In this document: one piece after another, positions 9,240-17,793 of the stretch
Position numbering within the stretch: position 1 is the stretch's first letter
Layout of the letters: each line of letters starts with the position of its first letter
Position numbers and translations under genes: made by a program
Source of the DNA: Pseudomonadota bacterium
GTDB lineage: Bacteria; Myxococcota_A; Bradymonadia; Bradymonadales; GCA-2716585
NCBI GenBank assembly: GCA_005804885.1
Contig: SYOX01000083.1
Location: 30,457 to 94,456 of the forward strand
DNA length: 64,000 nt
Reading direction: 5' to 3'
Notes under the pieces: model-generated
What the model saw: the letters and a program-made list of their open reading frames with translations, nothing else
What the model was told of the DNA's origin: nothing
The model's database searches: none

Positions 9240-9887
9240 TCACCGTTTGCTCAGCTTGAGCAAGACTCTGAGAGCGAAGGTCTCAGGATCCGAGTTGAAG
9301 GAAACGAGTCGAGGTCGAAGGTAGCGGGCGAACTCGGCGATGTAGCGGGGGGTCTGGACGTTGATGGTTCCGCCGCCCGCAGTGATCGGCGTTTGAACCT
9401 TTGAGGAGGGGATCTCCTCGAAGACGAGGTTGTCCTCCGCGTGATCGACGGCAAACAACAGCCCACCGGGGTGGCTGCCCGTGGTCGGGACAAGCGCCTG
9501 GATGCTGACCTGGAGGATCCCGAAGTTGTAGCCTTCGGCGTCCACCGACTCCTCCCTGGGTCTGGCCCAGGTGTTGGGCGTCAAGCTCCCGCCGCTCCCT
9601 CCCAGTGTGATGGTCTGGTAGGGGATCAGTTCGATTTCCATGTCATCACCTTTTTGACGGCTCTTATAGGTCATGTTCTCAGATCCCTCAAGAGCCGAGT
9701 CCACATTGGGAGAGAGCGCTGCATGCGCGGTCTCTCCATTCGCCTCACTGTCGAGTTTTCGAGCCAGCCTCTCGATCAAGATCTCTCGCATCAGCCCGAA
9801 GCTGAATGAATTTTTCCGATCAGACCCCAAAAGTCTTGTCAAGAGGGCATCCACGGCACCCATCGCCTCGTTCCGGCTGTCTTGCAT
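9240..9887 (-). CDS. PYQxITLG-family paralog A with possible N-terminal helical extension
   Basis: ATG at 9887 preceded by GGAGG; alternative ATG at 9641 preceded by AAGGTGATGAC gives a 133-aa protein MEIELIPYQTITLGGSGGSLTPNTWARP matching paralogs B and C in size. Confidence 0.7.
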   Translation of the reverse strand: MQDSRNEAMGAVDALLTRLLGSDRKNSFSFGLMREILIERLARKLDSEANGETAHAALSPNVDSALEGSENMTYKSRQKGDDMEIELIPYQTITLGGSGGSLTPNTWARPREESVDAEGYNFGILQVSIQALVPTTGSHPGGLLFAVDHAEDNLVFEEIPSSKVQTPITAGGGTINVQTPRYIAEFARYLRPRLVSFNSDPETFALRVLLKLSKR

Positions 9888-9909
9888 GTCGGCGCCCTCC
9901 GGCTTCACC

Positions 9910-12900
9910 TTATCCTTGAGTTCGGTTCAGCATCCCCCAGATACTTGCAATTTGTTGGTTTCTTTCACCAACGTCAAGACTAGTAGTAGTTCCTATAACC
10001 TCAAAATTGATACTCAGCCAACGCTCAAACGTCCGCTCAAAAGATCTCAACCACATATCGCCCCTCACGCCAGAGTCAAAGCCAAATCTCAACCCTGCGA
10101 GGTTTAGATTGTTGTCGATTCCAAAAGCTTCTCTGCCAATAAATTCGTCCGGCAATCTTTCGGCGAGAATATTTCGACATCCAATAAACACGACCTGATT
10201 CGGATCTGATGGTTTTATCCCCCCGGTTCCGATAGCGGAATAAACAATCTCCGGATACAAGTCCTCCGATACGTTATTTTGGTTTGTTGGCTCTTGCCCA
10301 AACATGAACAACCGAGACTGCCTCACATGACTGGCGGGCGTTGCACTATGGCGAAAAACGTTAAAATGTAAATACTCGCGACTGTTGATCGTCAATCCAT
10401 CCAATGACGCATTAAAAAATATCCCCAAGCTGTTAGCACTGTTAAGGGATAGGGCCAGCTTAGAGTTAAAAGTTGACTCGCTAACAAAAATCTCCCCCCC
10501 CGTCACATGCAAGCCCTGATCAAAATCTTCGTGAATGTGGCATCCCGTCACAACCAACCGATTTGACTTGCTCGAACTCATTCCATAAATCGCCACAAAT
10601 TTGCTGAGTTGCTGTCTGTTGATTCTTCGAAGACCCTCATCCAAAGGCACCCCGTCAGGGCGAAAGCAGCAATTGACAAACTCAAGATGCTGAACATTTT
10701 CTGGGTCATTAGGAATCAAGAGATTGTATAAACCTCGAGCGTTCCGCCTTGTCTGAATTTCGACAGGGTTGTTTCCATCAGTGACAATGTTGAGATCGTC
10801 AATGACAACATTCGGATCCTCGACGATCGAGAAAGAGCAGTTTTGAAATGTGACGTTGTAAGGATTGATGATCCGACCGAACTCGCCTGCATTATGAAGT
10901 CCTGTAGCAATCCCGCTGTTCATCACTCGAACCGTCGAACCGCTGGCGCTGAGGTTGAAGGGTGGCGCATCGGATTGAACATTGTTGAGATACGCGGCGG
11001 CACCTTGTTTGAGGCCAATGTCCAAATCACCGTCCCTTAAGTGAATGTTTTCGCCCAGGAAACGTGAGGGCACGGCCCCATCCAGCTCGATGTCGATCCC
11101 ACTGCTCAGGAAGACATCCCCTCGTGCGATGTTTCGACCCTCAGTGGTCAAATTCTGGACCATGGCGTCCGTGGTCGCAGAGCCAGTCAAGGTCAAGCCC
11201 CCACGGAAGCAGTTGACTGTCTGGCAATCGGAGATCTGAGCCAGAGCATTACCCGCCACTGAAAAGCCATCGCCGCCACTGTTGTGAATAAAGCACCCTT
11301 GAAGGTTGATCAGCGCCTTACCCCGTTGCGCACCCATAAAGACCCCACTCATAAACTCCATCTGAAACTTCTCGAAACCCCTTCGATCACCATCATCGAT
11401 TAGAGATGAAAGATTCATATCAAAGTTAAATCCAAAGATGGAGAACAGACTAGAAGTTTTTAAAGGTTGATCATATGTCTGCGTTGTAAAACATCTGCCC
11501 AGATTAAACTGTCCATTATGGGTCAGCCTTGGACCCACCCGATTTTCATAATCTTCAAGGGCCACCGCTTCATTGATCACGGCCTCATTGAGGCAAGAAA
11601 TTATCCTGTTATTGCGATCATCGACGCTGACCAGACCATTAAGATCACATTCGATCCGTAATCGATTCGGGCCAATCATCTGTCCCGAAAGGTCTGGTTT
11701 TAGAGAGAGCTTCATCGAAGCTTCAATCACCGACTGCAAACTAATCAAATCCAACCTGATATCACTTTCTGGAAGAACCTGGATGAAGTCGCCTAATCCC
11801 CCAGCCACGCCTCTCACATTTCCTATGTCTAGGGGAGCGGGCGGGACATTAAAGCTTCTTAATCTTGCTGAAAGCTCGTTAAATACCGGAGTCGAATCCG
11901 CCTGGTGCCAATTGGATTGAGGGTCCAACTCGCCAGGGTCCAATTCGCCACGATGAAAATCAAATTTGGATCTTATCTCATTTGCGAACTCAGAGAGGCG
12001 CGCCAGATCTGTTTCATTATCATCGAGGTTTGCAGTAATTACCTGATCGCTGATATCGCCCTTGTGAAGGTCTTGAGCCGAAATGTGGCCGTTAAAGTCA
12101 TTTTTAAGAGCTATAAGAAGTGTGCGGACGGCTTCCGCTGTATCAAGAGGAATCTCTAAAGCATTGCCTGGGATGCTCTGGTGTGTTGTGTCCTTGGCTA
12201 TAGCTGAATCATTCCTTCTAAATTGAAAAGATCCACCATGAAGGGCAAGGCCAATCGACCCGCCAAACCGCCGCTGAACCACCTGGCTGTTGCGGTGTAA
12301 GTGGAGCACTACCCGAAGCTCGTTGGCAAGCCGCGCTATGCTCCCCAAGTCCGCCGTAGCCTCCAGCTCTGGAAGAACCTCCGAGGACGCCTGGCGGATC
12401 ACGGCCCCCAAACCGTCGTAGGTCAGACCCTCTTTTAGGTGAACCTCCGTGACCGTAAAGGTTCCCCGGAACTTGATCGTCTGCCCCAGCCGACCGCCGC
12501 GCTCTAAACGGGCGGCATCAGCGGCATTGACACAAGCCTGGATCGATAACGTCGTCGGTGTGATGCGCTCAAACTGCCACACGGTGTTAGGTGGAGTACC
12601 ACCGACCCTGTTCATCGTGACCATGGTGGACTCGGCCACACCACTCGCGGCACCCCACCATTGCGGGTAAAGAACCCCGTTCTTCAAAGGAGCTCGAACT
12701 TGCCGGGTGTCTCCCCTCACCCCACGCCACTCCTCTCCCCCAAAGATTCGGTAAGGCCCGGCCTGAACGTAGCCATGGATGACCGTCTCATAGCCATCGC
12801 CAATCGGTAAAAGTTGAGCGCCTGGATCGAAGACCAGCGTGATGTTCTCGTGAAACGTGACTGCGCTCTCAATTCGATATGTACCAGGAGAGAAGTAGAT

Positions 12901-13047
12901 GGTGCCTCCTCCAGCATCTTGCACGCTATCTGACAATGCCTTCAAACCAATGAAGTCGTTATGAGAACCATTGCCAAGGACAGGCTCATCAGGCACCAAA
13001 CGACTGTTCTTGGCGAAGTACCACTGGCCTTCAAGAGACATGATCAC
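9910..13047 (-). CDS. Large right-handed beta-helix (pectate lyase/tailspike-like) protein
   Basis: ~1045 aa; GGGTIYFSPGTYRIESAVTFHENITLVFDPGAQL ... VIHGYVQAGPYRIF ... LYPQWWGA, then N/G/S-rich beta-helix rungs; no N-terminal signal peptide visible. Confidence 0.75.
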   Translation of the reverse strand: MIMSLEGQWYFAKNSRLVPDEPVLGNGSHNDFIGLKALSDSVQDAGGGTIYFSPGTYRIESAVTFHENITLVFDPGAQLLPIGDGYETVIHGYVQAGPYRIFGGEEWRGVRGDTRQVRAPLKNGVLYPQWWGAASGVAESTMVTMNRVGGTPPNTVWQFERITPTTLSIQACVNAADAARLERGGRLGQTIKFRGTFTVTEVHLKEGLTYDGLGAVIRQASSEVLPELEATADLGSIARLANELRVVLHLHRNSQVVQRRFGGSIGLALHGGSFQFRRNDSAIAKDTTHQSIPGNALEIPLDTAEAVRTLLIALKNDFNGHISAQDLHKGDISDQVITANLDDNETDLARLSEFANEIRSKFDFHRGELDPGELDPQSNWHQADSTPVFNELSARLRSFNVPPAPLDIGNVRGVAGGLGDFIQVLPESDIRLDLISLQSVIEASMKLSLKPDLSGQMIGPNRLRIECDLNGLVSVDDRNNRIISCLNEAVINEAVALEDYENRVGPRLTHNGQFNLGRCFTTQTYDQPLKTSSLFSIFGFNFDMNLSSLIDDGDRRGFEKFQMEFMSGVFMGAQRGKALINLQGCFIHNSGGDGFSVAGNALAQISDCQTVNCFRGGLTLTGSATTDAMVQNLTTEGRNIARGDVFLSSGIDIELDGAVPSRFLGENIHLRDGDLDIGLKQGAAAYLNNVQSDAPPFNLSASGSTVRVMNSGIATGLHNAGEFGRIINPYNVTFQNCSFSIVEDPNVVIDDLNIVTDGNNPVEIQTRRNARGLYNLLIPNDPENVQHLEFVNCCFRPDGVPLDEGLRRINRQQLSKFVAIYGMSSSKSNRLVVTGCHIHEDFDQGLHVTGGEIFVSESTFNSKLALSLNSANSLGIFFNASLDGLTINSREYLHFNVFRHSATPASHVRQSRLFMFGQEPTNQNNVSEDLYPEIVYSAIGTGGIKPSDPNQVVFIGCRNILAERLPDEFIGREAFGIDNNLNLAGLRFGFDSGVRGDMWLRSFERTFERWLSINFEVIGTTTSLDVGERNQQIASIWGMLNRTQG

Positions 13048-14999
13048 ATAGCCTCATATGGTAAAAAGTAGATTTTCTCGTCTCTCGGGCGATCGTCGTC
13101 AGAGCCGGCGCATAAGTAGAACAGGCCGTGGTCTGGATTAAAACCTATGCATCCGCCAAGATTTCTAGCCTCATCCGTCAAAACAATATCTGCACTATCC
13201 ACCCGATATATCGATGGGGCTACAGGTCCGAAAAACACGTAAGTCCTGATCTTGTCGCCCTCAAATCTGCCCGTAAGAAACAAATCGCCAAATCCGTCCC
13301 TATTAATGTCTTTAGAGGCTAAATTGTATCCCACTTTCTCTCTCTCTATACCCCATCCGATGAAAGAAATATTTATGTCCTCGGAGTATGTTAGCTGTGC
13401 AGGAGGTCCAATAATTAGGTATGTGCGACCGCGATCATACCCACTGGGCGATGTCAGCATTAAATCGTCGAAACCGTCGTTATTTTGATCCTCAACGACT
13501 ATTGCCCTATTACCAAGAGCGGATCCAATGTTGCTACCTGCGACAACAGCATTGGCGCCGTCCAAACGATACCTGCCTTCCAATGGACCATAAAAGAGAT
13601 AGGCTCCGCCCTGCACCAAAATATTTGTGGGTCGGCTTCCTTCAGCCCCAATCAAGATATCCGCGATCCCATCGCCATTGACGTCCCCTGAGTTGATGGG
13701 AGCACTCCCAGCGTTAGTGGCGGAGTCAAACTCAAACATGGCATCGGCTTGAAGAAGCTCCGTTCGCTCTCGGAGCGGATTCAGCCACAGAGAAATACGA
13801 CCCCTTAAAGTTGACGTAAAGACAAAATCATCGGCTCCATCATCATTAATATCTCCTAATGAGTTGATGCCTGATCCGCTTATTAATGAGTTAGGAAGAT
13901 AATCAATACGCCAATCAGGCTCGTTAACCCTTAAACAATCGAGGAGGCCTTCATGATAATGATCGCAATAAACCCCTTCTTGCACAGGGCCGAAGTAGAT
14001 GCTATATCCAAGATAGTGATCGCTCGAAGCAACAATTACATCGTCGTATTGATCGCCATTAATATCTCCGAGCCCAACTTTAGCCGTTCTTTGAGCAAAA
14101 TACACCTGGGCTTCACCAGCAAGGCTAATCTCTCGATCTCGGGGAAAAGGCCCGTACATCAAGAACGCACTTGAGGGGATGTCATTCTCCACCAGGATGT
14201 CAAAAAATCCATCGTTGTTAACATCACCTGTCGCCAAAAACGAAGTGGTAGAATAAAGATCGATGTCCCTGAAGGTGTGTACCGCATAGTCCTGTACCTG
14301 TCTCGTTCGAGAGGCCACGCAAGCGGGCTCACCCGCACAGATGACCGTTTCGGTGTCCGTGCAGATATAATGATTACAGCCCCGACAAGACGAGCCTGGC
14401 TCGTGGGCCAGCTCCGCGCAGCCTCCACAGGCATTGATGCGCTCATCTTCACAGCGCAGCGCGTTGTTCCCGTCGCACTGCAAGGTCCCATTCGAACAAA
14501 GACCACAAGGGCTGCCTGGTTCTTGCTCCAGTTGGGACTGACCACCGCAAGCATTCAAGACCACACGGGCATCAGGCTCCACGTCAGCGAGATCAACGGC
14601 GGCATCTGTCTGGGCGTCTGGAACCCCTGGCTCTTCGTCGCTGGAGTCCAAGGCATCTGCCACCATGCTGTCGAGAACCTCAGCGTCCATGTCGCCCGAG
14701 TCAAAGACCTCCATTCCAAGGTCTGGCCCAACGTCCAGCACCTCCGTTTCTCCATCGCCTGGGTCAACCACGACATCCACCAGAGCGTCTGGGCTCTCAA
14801 CATCTCCATCGTCGGGATCGTCCGCATCGCGTGGCGTGTTCGATACATCCGGCTCCACCGCACCCGAATCCAACGAACGCTCTCCTTGGCTCGTTGGCGG
14901 ATCCGAACACCCCGCAGTAGACCAGCCAATCAAAAGCAAGCTCAGGGCCATCCGCCAAAGCGCAAATCCGACTCGTTGACTCTGAAGAAACCTTTTCAT
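13044..14999 (-). CDS. FG-GAP/VCBS (integrin alpha-like) repeat lipoprotein with Asp-rich linker and Cys-rich module
   Basis: Lipobox LIGWSTAGC; D/E/V-rich linker; repeats GDVNNDGFFDILVEND, GDINGDQYDDVIVASSD, GDINDDGADDFVFTS, GDVNGDGIADILIGAEG, DQNNDGFDDLMLTS, DINRDGFGDLFLTG. Confidence 0.85.
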   Translation of the reverse strand: MKRFLQSQRVGFALWRMALSLLLIGWSTAGCSDPPTSQGERSLDSGAVEPDVSNTPRDADDPDDGDVESPDALVDVVVDPGDGETEVLDVGPDLGMEVFDSGDMDAEVLDSMVADALDSSDEEPGVPDAQTDAAVDLADVEPDARVVLNACGGQSQLEQEPGSPCGLCSNGTLQCDGNNALRCEDERINACGGCAELAHEPGSSCRGCNHYICTDTETVICAGEPACVASRTRQVQDYAVHTFRDIDLYSTTSFLATGDVNNDGFFDILVENDIPSSAFLMYGPFPRDREISLAGEAQVYFAQRTAKVGLGDINGDQYDDVIVASSDHYLGYSIYFGPVQEGVYCDHYHEGLLDCLRVNEPDWRIDYLPNSLISGSGINSLGDINDDGADDFVFTSTLRGRISLWLNPLRERTELLQADAMFEFDSATNAGSAPINSGDVNGDGIADILIGAEGSRPTNILVQGGAYLFYGPLEGRYRLDGANAVVAGSNIGSALGNRAIVVEDQNNDGFDDLMLTSPSGYDRGRTYLIIGPPAQLTYSEDINISFIGWGIEREKVGYNLASKDINRDGFGDLFLTGRFEGDKIRTYVFFGPVAPSIYRVDSADIVLTDEARNLGGCIGFNPDHGLFYLCAGSDDDRPRDEKIYFLPYEAM

Positions 15000-15005
15000 C
15001 GACGG

Positions 15006-16806
15006 CTATTCCTGGTGGATCCTGGATAAAGCGGCCCACTGTGTTGAGTTTGATGTGCTGGTTCCTGATTGGACACACACCCACTCGTAGTCCTGACCAA
15101 CTCGCGGCGTTGTCAACCTCCAGATATCGCCCTTCAGACCTGCATCTGATGCCCGGGGTTCAGACGTTCCGTAAATCAAGCGCTGTCCAAGCGAATTGAT
15201 CAATCCTATGGGTGGGCCATGAATGATGTTTTCTTCATTGGTGAGCGTTGTCGAAAGATGTGTGATCTTGATTCGTCTTGAATCACTGAGGAAAGACAGA
15301 TAAGCAACACCTTCGTCGTCGGCCAACCTGGACAACTTCACATGGCCAATTCTAAGCAATGCTTCCGCCGTTGGATGAGCTAAAACTTCAATTCCAACTC
15401 TGGACTCCAGCAAGATTCCGTGGATCGTCGCCCTCAATCCGCACTTATAAAAAAGAATTCCCTTGTGAAGACCACTTCCAAATCTACAGTCCTTGATTGA
15501 GAGTTCGCTCTGGCTAGAACTTGTGCCGACCGAAACTATACCAATAAAGGTGTCTGTCAGCTGAATATTGTCAGAATTGTCCGACATTAAAAATTGACAA
15601 CTCGCAAGAGATATATACCCTTTGGCGTCTTCGGATTCAGGCCAAGCGAGCGTGAGCGCTGTCACAGCCTTGCTTCGCGAACCCGCGCCACGATGAATTA
15701 TGAAATCACAATTAGCGAGCGAGTAAAAATTTGACCCCGTGATTAGCGCTGATTTGTGAATATTGAATTCACAATTAGAGAACTTTGCCCTTCCTTCATC
15801 TCCTTTTAAGGTGAGCCCGTTGGACAATGTATTGGTAAACAACAGAGATGCCTGGTTGAATTGTGCTTCAATAGAACCAAACATTGAATTGCTGATAAAA
15901 GCCGTGCCGAATTGATCCTCTCCCTCCGGGACCAGTGAAAGCGACTCCAAGCGCAGTGTACCATCACACACAAAATTAGAAACTTGAAGGGACGTACCGT
16001 CAAGCATCCCATGAATCGAAGTGGCAACACCAAAAGCACGGCTGTTGATGACTTGTAACCGGAGCCCAGCGAGCGCCGTCAAGCCGACAAGGGAAGAATT
16101 CATAAAAGAGCAGTTGGACACCAGAACGTGGACTGGAAGATCTCCGGGCTCCAGAGTCAGTAAGCTCGTAGACTCAACATCATCAGAATCAATGTTGCCA
16201 AGATCGTCTTGATCGCCAAATGTGAATCCATAAATGGTGGTCAAGAGAGATAAGTCGACAGTGTGTGTCGCGATACGTGATGGCGAGAGATCCGTAAATC
16301 TCCGTGCCTTCTCCAAGATAGGTCTTCCCAAAAGGAAGTCTGACTGTTCTGCTGAACACATACTGACCAGAGATGAACCGAATGATTCCTGGGCCGCGCG
16401 GGAGGCTCTTGAGCATGAAGCTCATCCCACTGCTGTTCCCATCCGCAAGTGATTGAATGTTGTCGTTGACGCCAGAAAGTACCGATACACCCCACCACTG
16501 AGGGAAAATCTCGCTCCTGTGATTCCCGAGGCGAAATTTCCCACTTCCAGATGTTTGAAAGATTTGGTGAGGACCCGCCTGAATGTGGCCATGAATCACA
16601 ACAATGGCATTGCTGGCAACAAGAGTGGCTGCTTGATCAAAAATAATCTGAACGCTTTCGGGTATGTCGATGGAGGCTGTCAGAATGTGAGTGCCGTTCG
16701 AGAGAAAGACTGACCCCCCCCCCCTTTGCAAAATTCCGCCAATAACCCTCCGAAGAGATATCTCACTCTCGCCACCAGAGGGTATAATGTTCCAGAATTC
16801 TGCCAT
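15006..16806 (-). pseudogene. Second right-handed beta-helix protein, interrupted by a frameshift near 16240-16265
   Basis: 5' part (ORF 16189..16806) has GGGSVFLSNGTHILTASIDIPESVQIIFDQAATL ... VIHGHIQAGPHQIF ... IFPQWWGV; 3' part (ORF 15006..16361) continues as beta-helix in a frame offset by one nt. Confidence 0.65.
16714..16724. repeat. Poly-C/poly-G homopolymer (11 nt) in the coding region of the second beta-helix gene
   Basis: + strand gaCCCCCCCCCCCttt; read as AGG GGG GGG GGG (RGGG) on the minus strand. Confidence 0.9.
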
Positions 16807-16977
16807 AGGTATTCTATAGGTGGCGCTCTTCAGGGTATGAAAAAACCCCGATTCCCTTGTTGCGGTGCTTTAACCATAAGCGGCTGGCCCGTACCGGCTT
16901 TATCCCCATCTTCTCTCAGCATAGGCAAGCCCATCTCGACTGTCAAGCCTTGAAATCGAGCGCTTACCCACACGTCA

Positions 16978-16994
16978 CAGGTTCGCTCAGTGAA
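16978..16994. repeat. 17-bp direct repeat, copy 2 (island flank)
   Basis: CAGGTTCGCTCAGTGAA, identical to 8178-8194. Confidence 0.8.
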
Positions 16995-17316
16995 GGCCCT
17001 CCAGCAGAGTTCTCGCAGGCTGATGGCCTCAATGCAATGAGTCATCGAGCCCGTCAGTGACGTTGTTCTCTTGCATCACGAGGCAAGGGTTCCGCTGTCG
17101 AGGGGGGCCACAGGACGCCCTGTCTGGCGTCCCGAAGGGATCTTGGAGGCCGTCCTTGCCCCCCCCTCCAGGTCCTCGTTCGTTGAGCAAACCTGAGTGC
17201 AGACCTGCCCGCCGCCTCAGCATCCTTGTGCGCCCGGCAGGTTGGCGGTAACATACGCGCAGTTTGCCCCCGTTGACAACGCACGTCCTGCTCTGCGCGC
17301 ACCGCAGCAACCTCTC

Positions 17317-17793
17317 ATGCCCCACACCCCCGACAAGAACATCGCGCGCGCCCTGTCGACCTCGCCCTGCTTCGCCGGCCTGAGCCAGAGCGCCCTGGGC
17401 GTCGTGGCCGAGGCCGCCGTCGCAGCCCGCTTCGAGGCCGGCCAGTTCCTCCTGCGCGAGGGGCAGGCCGCCGATCGCTTCTTCGTCCTGCTCCAGGGCC
17501 GCGTCGCCATCGAGCTGCGCTCCTCCAACCGCGGCCAGGTCATCATCCAGACCCTCGAAGAGGGCGACGTCGTCGGCCTGAGCTGGCTCCACCCCCCCCA
17601 ACGCTGGATCTTCGACGCACAGGCCCTGACCTTCATCGACGCCCTGTCCATCGACGCCGACGCCATCATGGCGGCCTGCCGCCTCGACCCCGCCCTCGGC
17701 CTCGACCTCATGCACCGCTTCGCCGGCTGCGCCATCGACCAGCTCCAGGCCGCCCGCCTCCAGCTCCTCGAGTTCTACGGCGTCAAGGGCTGA
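17317..17793 (+). CDS. Cyclic nucleotide-binding (CAP_ED) domain protein
   Basis: CFAGLSQSALGVVAEAAVAARFEAGQFLLREGQAADRFFVLLQGRVAIELRSSNRGQVIIQTLEEGDVVGLSWL. Confidence 0.85.
   Translation: MPHTPDKNIARALSTSPCFAGLSQSALGVVAEAAVAARFEAGQFLLREGQAADRFFVLLQGRVAIELRSSNRGQVIIQTLEEGDVVGLSWLHPPQRWIFDAQALTFIDALSIDADAIMAACRLDPALGLDLMHRFAGCAIDQLQAARLQLLEFYGVKG

Noticed and set aside
16361-16724. Idea that changing the G11 tract to G10 would restore one full-length beta-helix frame
   Set aside because: The shifted frame has a stop (TCA on + at 16422-16424), so the tract does not compensate the downstream frameshift.
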